Assembly (NCBI GenBank): GCA_009797885.1
Contig: WNKP01000010.1
Coordinates: 1-64,000 of the forward strand
Length of the DNA: 64,000 bases
Direction: 5' to 3'
From: Flavobacteriaceae bacterium GF1
GTDB taxonomy: Bacteria > Bacteroidota > Bacteroidia > Flavobacteriales > Flavobacteriaceae
Below are positions 30,701 through 37,886 of this stretch, piece by piece. The notes beneath the pieces are model-generated. The model was given only the letters and a program-made list of their open reading frames with translations. It made no database searches and was not told the origin of the DNA. Each line of letters opens with the position of its first letter. Position 1 is the stretch's first letter. A program made the translations under genes and the position numbers.

Positions 30701-33700
30701 CCGTCATTGCCCACGTCCACATCGTAGGTCCCAATGGCGGGAATGGTTATAGAGGTATCCGTGGACGAACCCGATTTGGTCGTGTCCCAGGTGGTCACGA
30801 ATACGTCTGTGGGGACCGTACTTGCCAATACGGTCACTGAGGCCGTACAGGTGTTCGTCAGGGTGTTGGCAGCGGTCACCGTAAGGGTGGCCGTTTCCGT
30901 GCCTGCGGTGGTGAAAGCGTTCGGTTGTATTGCCAGGGATATGTCGCCACAGCCATCGCTACCGTCGTCCACAAGGTCGGCCGTTAAGATGGCCGTACCG
31001 GTGGCGCCGTCCAGTTGGACCGTCACATCCTTGCACGAGGCCGTCGGCAGGTCCTGTGAAACGCCGTCGCCGGTAATGGCAAAGTTCATCGAGCCACGCT
31101 CGTTGAAGGCCTCACAGTACACCAGGCCAGAGGCTCCCACGGTAAGGCCGTTAGAGCCCTGTCCGTGCCAACCCACCAGCGTCGCGTCCCAGTTCGCAAC
31201 CGAGAGCCCTGTCCCGTTGAGCATGGAGGTTGCCAGGGTCAACAGCCCAAGGTCCCATCCCCCCAGGTCCTGGTCAAAGGTGCTTGCCCCATTGAGCATG
31301 GAGGTCATATCGGTCGCGCTGCCCGTGTCCCAACTGCCGATCTCCCCGTTGAAGGACACTGCCCCGGAGAACATTCCGGACATATTGGACACCCCGGCCG
31401 TGTTCCAGATTGCAAAGCCTGTGCCCCCCTCAAGGGACGTACAGCCCTTGAACATATCGGCCATGGTCGCCACACTCCCCAGGTTGGGCGCGTCATCCGT
31501 ATCCACCTTCAGGTTCGTACAGCCCTCAAAGGCACCTTCCATCGTGCTCCAGGCCACATTGGTGCTCCATTGGTCCACCGAGAGCAGCTTCTCCCTGTCG
31601 CCGCCGTCCGTGCCCCCAAAGTGTATCCGGGTCAGGGTCCCCGCCCCTGTCGCCGCACTGCTGAGGGCCACCTGTATCTCCCCGGCGGTATAGTTGCCAT
31701 TGGTTGCAGGGTCCGTGTAATTGGTCACGATCACCGTTGTGGTCCCGGTCTGGTCGAACAGGTCGTAGGTGCCGTCATTGCCCACGTCCACATCATAGGT
31801 GCCCGTGGCAGGGATGGTGATGGAGTTGTCGGCAGAGGCGCCGGACTCGGTCGTGTCCCAGGTGGTGACGAAGGCGCTTGTGGGATAGGCCACAATGGTG
31901 ACCTTGGCCGCACAGCTACTTTCATTCCCATTGGGGTCGGTGACCGTTAGGGTAACCGTCTCTTCACCAATATCAGAGGTCACGAAGCTGACCTTGGATA
32001 AGCTTAGGGAGACCTCCCCACAAGCATCGCTGGAGCCATTGTCCACGAAAGCGGTATCCAGGGTGGCCGTACCGTCCGCGGCCAATTGGAGTATGGTCGG
32101 TTGACAAACGGCCGTTGGTGGGGTGGTTTCCTTACTGTCATTGATGATGTTCAGGGTCAGCGCGGCACGCTCAGTGCCGGCCGTACAGTATTCCAGGCCA
32201 TTGGCCCAGATGGTCACGGTGTTGGTAAGTCCCTGTCCGTGCCAACCGATGATCGTGGCGTCCCAGCTCGCAGGGGAGAGCCCAGCCAAATAGAGCATCT
32301 CCCTACCTGCAGTCACATTGCTCATGTCCCAGGCCCCCAGGCTCCGGTCAAAGGCTTCCGCAAACTGGAACAGATAGCCCATATTGGTTACACTGCTGGT
32401 GTTCCAGCCACTGATGTCCCCATTAAAGGATTTCGCGGCGGCAAACATGCTGCTCATGGTGGTCACGCTGCTGGTATTCCACATACCGATCTCCCCGTTA
32501 AAACCGCTTGAGCTGAACATCCCTCTCATATCAAGTACGCCGCTGGTGTCCCAGGAATTGAGATCCTGATTAAAGACATTCGTAAGGGCAAACATGTTGG
32601 ACATATCGGTCACGTTGCCGGTATTCCAGCCATTGAGGTCCCCGTTAAAAACAGATGCGCTCATAAACATTTCCGCCATATCGGTGACATTACCCGTGTC
32701 CCAATGGGAGAAACCTTTCGCTCCCGTAAGGGAGATGCACCCCCTAAACATGCTACTCATATTGGTCACATTGCCCAGGTTCGGAGCATCCGTGGCATTG
32801 ATCTGCAAATTGCTACAGCCCCAAAATGCACTTTCCATTGTACTCCAGGCGATGCTGCTCCCCCAATTATCTACCGAAAGTAGCTTTCGCTTGTCGCCCC
32901 TATTATTGAAGTTTATCCGGGTCAGTCCCCCGGTCCCGGAGGCATTGCGAAGGGCCACTTGTATCTCCCCGGACGTATAGCCATAGGCTGTTACATCTAT
33001 GGTAATGGACCCGCTTTGGTCCGTAAGGTCATAGTCACCATCATTGCCCAGATCCACATCGTAGGTCCCCGTGGCGGGGATGGTAATGGAGTTCGAATCA
33101 GATGGACCAGTTCTGGAGGTGCTCCAGGTGGTCACAAACGTTTCAGGATTCACAACCGTAACGGTGGCCTGGCAGGTGCTCGTAGTGCTGCCGTTGGTCA
33201 CCGTAAGGGTCACCGTGTTCGCACCCAGATCTGCTGTCGTAAAGCTGCTCTTCGATAAACTTAGTGAAACCCCACAGCCATCGCTACCATTGTCCACAAG
33301 GGAGACCTCCAAAGTGGTGTCCGTGCTACCGGTGTCCAATTGTAGGATTGCCTCCCGACACTCGGCCTTCGGAGGGGTAGTTCCCAGATTGTCACCGGTA
33401 AAGCTGAAGTTCGTCATTGCGGCACGCTCGGCAAAGGCCTTACAATAGACCAATCCCGAAGCGCCGATGGTGGCCGTATTGGTCAAACCCTGTCCGTGCC
33501 AACCGATCAGCGTGGCATCCCAGTTGTCCTCGGAGAGCCCACTGCCATTGAGCATCCCGGTGCCATTGGTCAACTGCCCAAGATCCCAGGCCCCCAGGTT
33601 CCCATCAAAGGCGCTTGCACTGTTAAACATATTGGACATATCGGTCACATTACTCAGGTCGGGAACATCACTAGCTTTAGCTTCCAGGTTGGAACAGCCA

Positions 33701-35205
33701 TAAAATGCACCCGCCATGGTGGTCCAGTTGATATCGCCCCATTGGTCCACGGAAAGGAGTTTCAGCTTATCCCCCGTATTGTTGAACTGTATCCCGGTCA
33801 GGTCACCCGTCCCGGCCAAGGTGATGGCATTGCGGAGGGCCACTTGTATTTCCCCTGCCGTATAATTATATGTGGTCACATCCACCGTAATGGTTCCTGT
33901 TTGGCTCAGTAGCTCATAACTGCCATCATTGCCCAAATCCACATCGTAGGTCCCCAAGGCGGGGATGGTGATGGAGCTATTACCGGACGTACCGGATTTG
34001 TCCGTATCCCAGGTGGTCACAAACAGGCTTGTGGAATCCACCACGGTCACCGTAGTCACACAACTGTGTGTTTTGTTGTCCTTGTCAGAAGTTGCCGTGA
34101 GGGTCACCGTATTGGCACCGAGGTCGGCAGTTGTAAAACTATTGTCCGAAACGCTAAGGGAGACCTCCCCGCAGGCATCACTGGAACCATCGTCCACAAG
34201 GGCGGCATCCAGGGTAGCCGTGCCGTCGGCATCCAGTTGCAAGGTCGCCTCCCGGCATACGGCCGTAGGTGGATTCGCTTCCAGGCTGTCGCCAGTAATG
34301 TTGAAGCCATTAGCTATCAGCGCGGCACGCTCGGCTGCAGCCTCGCAGTGGACGAGGCCAGTGGCCCAGACATCGACTGAGTTGGTAAAACCCTGTCCGT
34401 GCCAACCGATCAGGGTGGCGTCCCAGCTGGCAATCGAAAGCCCAATGCCGTTAAGCATGGCGAAGCCATCCGACAACTGTCTCAAATCCCATTCCCCGAG
34501 GTTTTGATCAAAAGCGGTTACGTTCAAAAACATCTCGCGCATACTGGTCACCTTGCTGGTGTTCCAGTAACTGATCGCACCGTTAAAGTCACTTGCACCC
34601 TGGAACATGGATCGCATACTGGTCACTTTGGATGTGTTCCAGTTGGAGAAGCCCGTGTTCCCCGTAAGTGATGTACACTTTCTGAACATACTTTCCAAAC
34701 TGGTACCGGTCAACTCACTCAGGTCTGGGGCGTCGCTCGCCCTGACCTCCAGGTTGGCACAACCGTAAAACGCTCCCCACATATCGGTCCAGGTAATGTT
34801 ACTGCCCCATTGGTCCACGGAAAGCAGCTTAAGCTTATCACCACCATCGTTGAACAGTATCCTTTTCAGTGTTCCGTTTCCAGAGACGGCATTACGAATG
34901 GCAATCTGTATCTCCCCGGCGGTATAGTTTTCACGGGTATTAGGGTCCTCAAAGGTGGTGATATCAATGGTAATGGTCCCTGTACTGCTTTGCAGGTCAA
35001 GTTCATAAGTGCCATCGGCGCCCACATCCACATCGTAGGTCCCTGTCAAAGGAATGGTGATGGAGTTACCATCGGACGTACCGGGATTGGTCGTGTCCCA
35101 GGTCGTGATAAATTCGCTTTGGGCAAACAGGCCGGTGGTCATCGATAGGCCCATGAAAAAGGTAAGTAGAAGCCCTTTTAGGCCCATAAAGTAATCTGCT
35201 CTCAT
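18742..35205 (-). CDS. Giant 5,487-residue repetitive surface protein exported by T9SS (type-B sorting domain)
   Basis: A signal peptide (MRADYFMGLKG..., cleavage near GLFAQ) is followed by 11 super-modules starting near bases 35115, 34025, 33140, 31880, 30800, 29480, 28060, 26960, 25950, 24940 and 23860. Each opens with FVTTW and SITIPA.GTYDVD.GNDG. Then come AGEIQVALRNA and LLSVDQWG, a variable number of 26-residue BspA/DUF285-type repeats (SWNTSNVT.M..MF..A..FN), a WDATLIGWH...YC segment, and one HYR-like domain (TVTLTVTD.NGN...C). From about residue 4100 come about 14 further HYR-like repeats in tandem, then a PKD-like region. Last is a gliding-motility/CHU_C type-B domain (GFSPNGDGVNDTF...YDRNGSMVYEG...LPNGVYFYTIDFGDG, last ~95 residues). 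It is likely a cell-surface adhesin. It lacks a neighbouring PorP/SprF. Repeats are rich in N-x-S/T. Confidence 0.9.
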   Translation of the reverse strand: MRADYFMGLKGLLLTFFMGLSMTTGLFAQSEFITTWDTTNPGTSDGNSITIPLTGTYDVDVGADGTYELDLQSSTGTITIDITTFEDPNTRENYTAGEIQIAIRNAVSGNGTLKRILFNDGGDKLKLLSVDQWGSNITWTDMWGAFYGCANLEVRASDAPDLSELTGTSLESMFRKCTSLTGNTGFSNWNTSKVTSMRSMFQGASDFNGAISYWNTSKVTSMREMFLNVTAFDQNLGEWDLRQLSDGFAMLNGIGLSIASWDATLIGWHGQGFTNSVDVWATGLVHCEAAAERAALIANGFNITGDSLEANPPTAVCREATLQLDADGTATLDAALVDDGSSDACGEVSLSVSDNSFTTADLGANTVTLTATSDKDNKTHSCVTTVTVVDSTSLFVTTWDTDKSGTSGNSSITIPALGTYDVDLGNDGSYELLSQTGTITVDVTTYNYTAGEIQVALRNAITLAGTGDLTGIQFNNTGDKLKLLSVDQWGDINWTTMAGAFYGCSNLEAKASDVPDLSNVTDMSNMFNSASAFDGNLGAWDLGQLTNGTGMLNGSGLSEDNWDATLIGWHGQGLTNTATIGASGLVYCKAFAERAAMTNFSFTGDNLGTTPPKAECREAILQLDTGSTDTTLEVSLVDNGSDGCGVSLSLSKSSFTTADLGANTVTLTVTNGSTTSTCQATVTVVNPETFVTTWSTSRTGPSDSNSITIPATGTYDVDLGNDGDYDLTDQSGSITIDVTAYGYTSGEIQVALRNASGTGGLTRINFNNRGDKRKLLSVDNWGSSIAWSTMESAFWGCSNLQINATDAPNLGNVTNMSSMFRGCISLTGAKGFSHWDTGNVTDMAEMFMSASVFNGDLNGWNTGNVTDMSNMFALTNVFNQDLNSWDTSGVLDMRGMFSSSGFNGEIGMWNTSSVTTMSSMFAAAKSFNGDISGWNTSSVTNMGYLFQFAEAFDRSLGAWDMSNVTAGREMLYLAGLSPASWDATIIGWHGQGLTNTVTIWANGLEYCTAGTERAALTLNIINDSKETTPPTAVCQPTILQLAADGTATLDTAFVDNGSSDACGEVSLSLSKVSFVTSDIGEETVTLTVTDPNGNESSCAAKVTIVAYPTSAFVTTWDTTESGASADNSITIPATGTYDVDVGNDGTYDLFDQTGTTTVIVTNYTDPATNGNYTAGEIQVALSSAATGAGTLTRIHFGGTDGGDREKLLSVDQWSTNVAWSTMEGAFEGCTNLKVDTDDAPNLGSVATMADMFKGCTSLEGGTGFAIWNTAGVSNMSGMFSGAVSFNGEIGSWDTGSATDMTSMLNGASTFDQDLGGWDLGLLTLATSMLNGTGLSVANWDATLVGWHGQGSNGLTVGASGLVYCEAFNERGSMNFAITGDGVSQDLPTASCKDVTVQLDGATGTAILTADLVDDGSDGCGDISLAIQPNAFTTAGTETATLTVTAANTLTNTCTASVTVLASTVPTDVFVTTWDTTKSGSSTDTSITIPAIGTYDVDVGNDGSFDLFDQTGTTTVDISTYGYSAGEIKVALRNAGSGSLTGFRGGGSKLLSVDQWGSGIAWTTMEEAFIGCGNLEIKALDAPDLGNVTSMRRMFQGCTSLTGKLGSLASWNTANVTDMGAVFNGATAFDGDIGSWDVGNVTTMIYMFTRASAFNQDIGSWNVSSVRDMEGMFGFATSFDQDLGWNTSSLSLMDYLFWGATSFNGDLSTWDVGNVGSMWSVFHDARAFNQDLSSWNVGKVQDMESMFNGASSFDQNLGAWNMASLGNGAAMLSGTGLSEANWDATLKGWHSKGLSNGASIGAHGLVYCEAGNERAAMSFNIYGDSPRSTPTASCKTATVRLDNTGTATLDAVLLDDGSTHECGTITDFSMSTDTFTTADVGSKTVTLTVADGNGNTGTCETTVTVEAYPTTAFVTTWRTTDSDTSFTIPASGTYDVDLGDDGNYDIEGQTGSLTVNIADYGFAAGDIRVALRNTAGTGGLTRIYFNNGGDKDKLRSVDQWGSAIAWSTMQQAFSGCSNLRINATDAPNLSGVTNMAEMFMMCTALEDEDFSAWNTSNVTNMSAMFDMFRLPNAFNGNVSSWDTSSVTLMNWMFADTQVFNGDIGSWDTGNVTNMNSMFWQANAFNADISSWNTAKVTNMAGLFANTWVFNQDIGSWETSSVTTMANMFNQALVFNGDISGWNISSVRVMFNMFKNANAFNQDISVWNVSSATSMLDMFFSADSFNQNLGDWDLGSLTNGTNMLTDSGLSVANWDATIKGWHEQGFHTTLSTTIGANNLVYCEATTERADFGTKITGDTPEDIDPTALCKDAVLILDSSGTATLTTNLVDNGSSDTCGNVSLQLSKTAFTTAGTETVTLTVTDPNNNTSTCTATVAVVDQATGVFVTKWKTTNNGTSDDNSITIPAIGTYDVDVGNDGLYEPGLLGTTGSVTIDITAYTDPTNNNANYTAGEIEVALRSATSGAGALTGIQFNNTDDKLKLLSVEQWGSGIAWSTMEKAFYGCANLTVEATDVPNLNGVSDMSFMFSGASNFNQDIGSWNTANVTDMGNMFNGATAFNQNIGSWNTVNVTDMGSMFNGASAFDQNLGNWDLGQLTEGTDMLNGSGLSIANWDATIIGWYNQGFHSTPTFNAIGASGLVYCTATAERDAFTTYITGDSAENVTPTAQCKTTLTLRLEDGGSATLEADSLDDGSFDDCGGVTFTVSNASGVAVSNRTFTTAELGVNTVTLTVTDANDNTSTCTTALIVEDPTSVFVTTWDTTKSGNSDSNSIMIPAVGTYDVDLGNDGTYELTDQVVSQTLLVDVTTYNYAAGEIQVALRNAASGIGTGTKTLDRIQFNGVGDTQKLISVDQWGDIKWTTMDSAFEGCRNMDVLATDTPDLGNVTNMSYMFFGCNSLTGTDINNFSGWNTSNVTNMAHMFQGTIVFDQSLGDWDLGQLTSGGGTNMLNSSGLSQDSWDATIEGWHAKGYHNASNFPTIGASGLVYCRAGTERADFGTKIIGDSAETTLPTASCHTAVTIQLDNNDEAILDTSLVDNGSSDACGTLSFGLSKTEFTTADIGEEMVTLTVTDPNGNTNTCTSTVTVLYSASLFVTTWDTENSGASEDNSITIPAIGTYDVDVGNDGTYDLFAQGGNGDITIDITTYIDPRTNTNYTAGEIQVALRNAITVAGTGNLTGIRFNDTGDKLKLLSVDQWGNSIAWSSLEGAFYGCSNLDVVATDTPNLGNVISMANMFNGCTTLTGTTSFSAWNTTGVANMANMFANATSFDQNLGNWNLGLLTSGGGANMLDNSGLSVANWDATLIGWEVLGFTNSTTIGASNLIYCTAGDERAAMTTFTFAGDSAETIKPTALCKVATIRLDGGTATLTTDHVDDGSNDACGTVVLSLSETDFTTADLGVNTVTLTVIDPNGNSETCDAMVIVEDPASVFVTTWDTENSGTSGSSSITIPALGTYDVDVGNDGTYDLYAQGGNGSITIDITAYTNPATNTNYAAGEIQVALRNAITSAGTGNLTGIQFNNTDDVLKLLSVDQWGDINWTTMENAFYGCAEMNVLASDVPNLGNVTNMAFMFFGASAFNADISSWNTANVMNMVSMFNGASAFDQNIGSWDTSSVTDMSSMFKDASAFDQNLGTWNLGALTNGTDMLNGSGLSQGNWDATLIGWHNENFHNTLTVTIGASGLEYCEASTERNDFGNKITGDDHEKDLPDAQCKAVSVTLQADTGGVLGATVDAVDLDNGSSDVCGDVSFTISKTGFTIDDLGANAVTLTVTDKYGNEKECETTVTVLDSVTFVTTWDTTRTGGNGASDANSFTIPAFGTYDIDLGADGSYELQGIRDHMTVNVTTHGHTAGVIQVALRDASPTENMKLRGIQFNSRLHGGDHDKLLSIDQWGDISWTNLAAAFWDCTNMNVLATDAPDLTLITNLGHMFHGATSLNADLSSWDTSNIIHMTYMFAFASSFNGDVTSWNTSSVTSMFNTFWNATAFDQDISAWDTSNVTRMSGMFREASSFNGNIGSWNTSKVNHMDYMFHRARAFNQNLGEWDLGQLNDAEYMLHTAGLSVENWDATLKGWHSKTFNNAVTIQAYNLQYCSAFAERAELNDSPFKISGDNKQSQAPTAVCQVSVTLELDSNDTATLDAARVDNGSYDKCGNVDLDIDTKSFTAANLGPNTVTLTVTDSNGNTDTCDTTVNVLSNLAPVASCKDAITVELDDEGSVTIEPEALDDGSSDNGGAVSLSLDTTDFTCFNVGTLQTVTLTVTDIVGTTATCTTDVTVVDVTLPTAECQTATVRLNSSGVGNLTSTSQVGGGSDTCGTVQVEVSKTQFTTADLGDNAVTVTVTDGSDNEQTCVTTVTVLSASAPIAVCQDITVTLDDAGSATITTSDIDNGSSDSDGIASLSLDKASFSCSDVALPQPVTLTVTDTIGNTATCTATVTVKDETAPSARCKFATIQLDENGEANLTADLVDDGSSDACGNVSLSISNDFFTTADLGVNTVTLAVRDVNGNTNNCTTAVTVEDVTVPTAECQGISVELDASGSATIATSDIDNGSFDNSKTEVSLALNKNTFGCSDIGDNTVTLTVTDDSSNTAECTATVTVGDNTRPTALCKTAVELELGSGGTATLTTDDVDNGSSDNCSISLSLSQSSFDTSHIGDNTVTLTAEDTSGNIAFCDTTVTVVDGAEPTAICQDITAELDATGSVTITASEVDNGSFDNSGTNVSLSLDTDTFDCSGIGDHTVTLTVEDGSSNSATCTATVTVEDNSFPTASNPTSVDVECVSDVPVVDTAVVTDEADNCGTPTVTHTGDDTSTPGTIVRTYRVSDAAGNHIDVTQTITIEDVTPPTAVCKTAVELELGSDGTATLDANSLDNGSSDNCGIASLNVSQSSFDATHLGTNSVTLTVRDNGDNITTCDTTVTVVDGVDPTAICQDIGVELDATGSATIAAADVDNGSFDNSGTVTLSLDTDTFDCSGLGQRIVTLTVADGSNNTVTCTATVTVEDKISPTAGNPSPINVECASDIPAVDTTVVADEADNCGTPTVTHIGDDTSTPGMIIRTYRVSDTTGNHIEVTQTITVRDITIPTAVCQAATLELGTDGTATLDAAFVDNGSSDACGDVSLDLSQSSFTATDLGTHTVTLTVTDGSNNTTTCEAEITVEDNLAPTAICQDITLELDETGSATIAAADVDNGSFDNSGTVSLSLDRTNFGCSEVGENTVTLTVTDSSGNMASCTATVTVQDTTTALTIVTNSGPICPGFALQLDEISGLGAAWSWTSNGNAIFNDPDIQNPEVTNVSDGEEFTVRVTLANGCTITGTTTAFLHEVPVLDTEGEQLFCALDNATVSDLVASGDGTIRWYSDEDSTVELESDVPLEDGTIYYGLLEDANGCISERVAVAISISMRGCEELPEADKLGFSPNGDGVNDTFSISWLRNDYPNYSLSVYDRNGSMVYEGNISTPDWDGSADRGLVLGDGKLPNGVYFYTIDFGDGTTPPVQGIVYLNR

Positions 35206-35845
35206 AATATATCAAGGTATTTATACAAAAAAGTCGTCCTTAAATCAATTGGTGTTGCGTGAAGGAAAGGGAGTGCCCGGAACCCCATTTTAAGGGTCAT
35301 GGCATCAATCTTGGAATCGGATCCCAAAGATGGACACAACCAAGGTGAAAAGTGTACCGGAATTTCCAGACACCCGGCCCCATGCAACCTCCCGCATCTT
35401 GTTTTTCTATACGCTTCCAAAACAATCGGTCCTTTATAATCCAATCTTTTCCAAATCATCTAACCGGCCGAACCCGTTGTTTTTTTGGACCGGAAGTGGC
35501 ATCAAGGTTTAGCGGGCAAAAAGGTCCCAAGTGGGGATTTTTCCCTTTAAACGCACATGACACTTTTAAAGTAAAGGTATCCCCTTGGGGCCAACACTTT
35601 AACACCAATGTAACAAGCGCTCCTTGCCAGCGTAACAATCGTGGCTATTTGGAAATAAGTGGGAGATCCTGATCAATTTATCCATGGGTTGCATCCAAAA
35701 ACAGGGTCGTTAGGGGGTGTTGTCTGGCAACTTTACCCATGATTTGGTCGTTTGCCGGGCCCATTTTACTTAAGATTACCCATCCGAGCAGTCACCATCA
35801 TCTCGAAATGGGGTGCGAAACGTGCCGTTAGAAAATCCATTTACA

Positions 35846-36046
35846 TTTGGATTTCTCCCGTTGGTCGAAATGACCGTATAATGGAAGAGGCTCTCGAAGT
35901 GGAATGGAGTGACCCTTTCCTGTCATTCCGCACTTGATGCGGAATCCCACCCCGTTTCCTGTGCCAATGGACTCCTGTCCGCCCTTCGATTCCCTGTCTA
36001 CTCGAAGCATTCAGGCAGGCCCTGAGGGTGACACATAAGAATGACG
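35846..36046. repeat. Dispersed intergenic repeat, copy B (REP-like)
   Basis: Same order as copy A (775-984): TTTGGATTTCTCCCG..GGTCGAAATGACC, then the inverted repeat ATTCCGCA-cttga-TGCGGAAT at 35925-35945, then GGACTCCTG..CC and a GGGTGACA...ATGACGG end. The 35206-36106 interval otherwise shows no gene. Confidence 0.75.
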
Positions 36047-36106
36047 GCTTATCGGTTTACAACTAGTGATCATCCGTTTCCAAAATAGCAAACGGACATT
36101 CATACA

Positions 36107-36634
36107 TTATTTGCCGGAGACATAGGAGTTCCAGTCTTTTTCCTTATAGATGTTATCCCCAAAATAACGTGCAAGCTGTAGAAAGGGGCCTGCCTTTTTA
36201 TATCCGGGAACAGGGGAAAGCACATTCAGTCCCTCATCGAGGAAAACTACGGTAGGATAGCTCATTTCACCCCTTAAGAGCGTAGCGGCCAACTCATGGT
36301 AGCCCTTTCTTCCAGAAGGGACATAGGCAAAAGTCTTTCCTTGAAATTCTATGGGGTCCTTGCCTTCTGCATCCAGCTTTACCATATAAAAGTGCTCCTG
36401 CATATAGGCCACTACCTCAGGGTTTTGAAAGGTATCCTTGTCCATTTTTTTGCACCAACCGCACCAATCCGTGTACACGTCTACGAAGGTTTTTTTAGGC
36501 AGGGCCTCTGTCTGGGCCAGGGCTACGGCTTCCTGCCAGGTCATCCATTGCACATTTTGTGCATGGGATCGGAATCCTAAAAAAAAGAAAAGAACCAGCC
36601 CCATCTTGGCAGTGTAGGTACAAATTGCATCCAT
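36107..36634 (-). CDS. Periplasmic thioredoxin-like protein with CGWC active site
   Basis: This is a 175-residue protein. A signal sequence (about 1-25, ending SHAQ) is followed by a thioredoxin_7/DUF255-type fold. The active site is DWCGWCKKMDKDTF (Cys58, Cys61), with YMQEHFYMVKLDAEG after it and cis-proline region SYPTVVFLDE (about 130-139). It would act outside the cytoplasm as a thiol-disulfide reductase or folding factor; the partner is unknown. It lies downstream of the acetyltransferase-like gene on the same strand, separated by 124 bp. Confidence 0.86.
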   Translation of the reverse strand: MDAICTYTAKMGLVLFFFLGFRSHAQNVQWMTWQEAVALAQTEALPKKTFVDVYTDWCGWCKKMDKDTFQNPEVVAYMQEHFYMVKLDAEGKDPIEFQGKTFAYVPSGRKGYHELAATLLRGEMSYPTVVFLDEGLNVLSPVPGYKKAGPFLQLARYFGDNIYKEKDWNSYVSGK

Positions 36635-36758
36635 AGTTTTCTATTTTTGGGAATCTGGCCAGAGGACCAAATCATAATTGACTAAAATCTCCTGGAATGG
36701 TTGTCCAGTGCTATTGAAACTGTTGCCCATTTTCTGAAATTTCCCGTTGCGGCCCGCT

Positions 36759-37622
36759 TTATCCCAGTTCAAAGGTTGTAATGCCATAGATCTTATCCAT
36801 TCGTATCTTCGGGAATTCCCCATGATACATCCTTGCACATTCAAAAACATAATCGGCCTCGTATTTGTGCACCAAGCCAACTGCTCCCCCGTTCGGTACC
36901 GGAATATCGAGGTACACCCGTTTTCCCTGAGCCGAGTTTAAACAAGCTCTATACAATTCTTCAGCAATGCTATCATTGTCCGCAAACAAGGGTCCTATTT
37001 TATATCCGGAATTCACCTCCCGAATCACCGCATACCCCTTGACCTCATTCCCTCTTGAAAATTTAAAGGACTTGCTATCGGGCATCGCCAACCAGTTCTT
37101 TAAAAATTCCCTCCTTCCAAAGCCAAAGCACTCCGTATCATAATCGACCAATTTTTCAAAATCTTTTGTTTCGATCGGGGATATGGCTCTATCCACGGCC
37201 ATCTTTTGGCCCATACATTCATATCTTTCATCCCTAAAGGCTCTATTGAAGCCCCCTTTTTCATAAAAAGACTGCATTTCCACCACACCATCCATACCTA
37301 TGGTCGCGCCGTTCTTGAGTCTTCCCTTGAGAAGGTCCCTTCTTAAGTACCACAGTTTTCTTCCAATTCCCAAACCTCGGAAATTGGGATGGACAATGAA
37401 CAGTCCCATAAATCCAAACTCCCGATTATACGAAACCACCGCCCCTCCGGCAATTAATTCGTTCTTAAGGTAGTATCCGTAATATCCATCCGGGTCGGTT
37501 TTCCAAAACACATCGAAATCATTTTTCCCGGGATTCCATCCCTCGTTTTTTGCCCAGCCCACCAAGGTTTCCAGGTCATCCTTGCTGAGTTTTTGTAATG
37601 CCAAGTTTTCCAAATTTATCAT
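36759..37622 (-). CDS. Double GNAT-domain acetyltransferase
   Basis: This is a 287-residue protein. The first GNAT domain (about 1-135) has GFMGLFIVHPNFRGLGIGRKLW, with the acetyl-CoA loop RGLGIGRKL (Q/RxxGxG/A), and FYEKGGFNRAFRDERYE. The second half (about 140-287), with YGITTFELG at the end, resembles the Acetyltransf_18-type domain found in YitH-like proteins: KGYAVIR, IGPLFADND and VYLDIPVPN. Such enzymes acetylate amino groups of small molecules or proteins; the substrate is unknown. Length is normal for two-domain members. The start codon follows a 264 bp gap (37623-37886) with nothing recognised in it. Confidence 0.82.
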   Translation of the reverse strand: MINLENLALQKLSKDDLETLVGWAKNEGWNPGKNDFDVFWKTDPDGYYGYYLKNELIAGGAVVSYNREFGFMGLFIVHPNFRGLGIGRKLWYLRRDLLKGRLKNGATIGMDGVVEMQSFYEKGGFNRAFRDERYECMGQKMAVDRAISPIETKDFEKLVDYDTECFGFGRREFLKNWLAMPDSKSFKFSRGNEVKGYAVIREVNSGYKIGPLFADNDSIAEELYRACLNSAQGKRVYLDIPVPNGGAVGLVHKYEADYVFECARMYHGEFPKIRMDKIYGITTFELG

Positions 37623-37886
37623 CCGTACCGAATTGGTTTATGCCTACTGCCGTTTTGGTCACAATTTATAGGGGATATAAAGATATGGTCGTGCATCAAA
37701 AATGGTGGTAAATCGATGTAGTTTGTCATCGTTTTATCGCTCCGTTGTGACCATACCACTATAGGCCGGGGGTGGTCACGCCAACTCGTTCCTAGGCCCG
37801 CACGTTCGTTCCCGACCACAAATTCACAGGGGTTTTGAAAAGCAGGATGGAATATGCAATTACGGATGGCCATCATTATATGTACT

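Noticed and set aside
18742-35205. Possible CRISPR or satellite array because of the many regular repeats
   Set aside because: The repeats are coding, of unequal length and diverged at codon level, with no constant direct repeat plus unique spacers.
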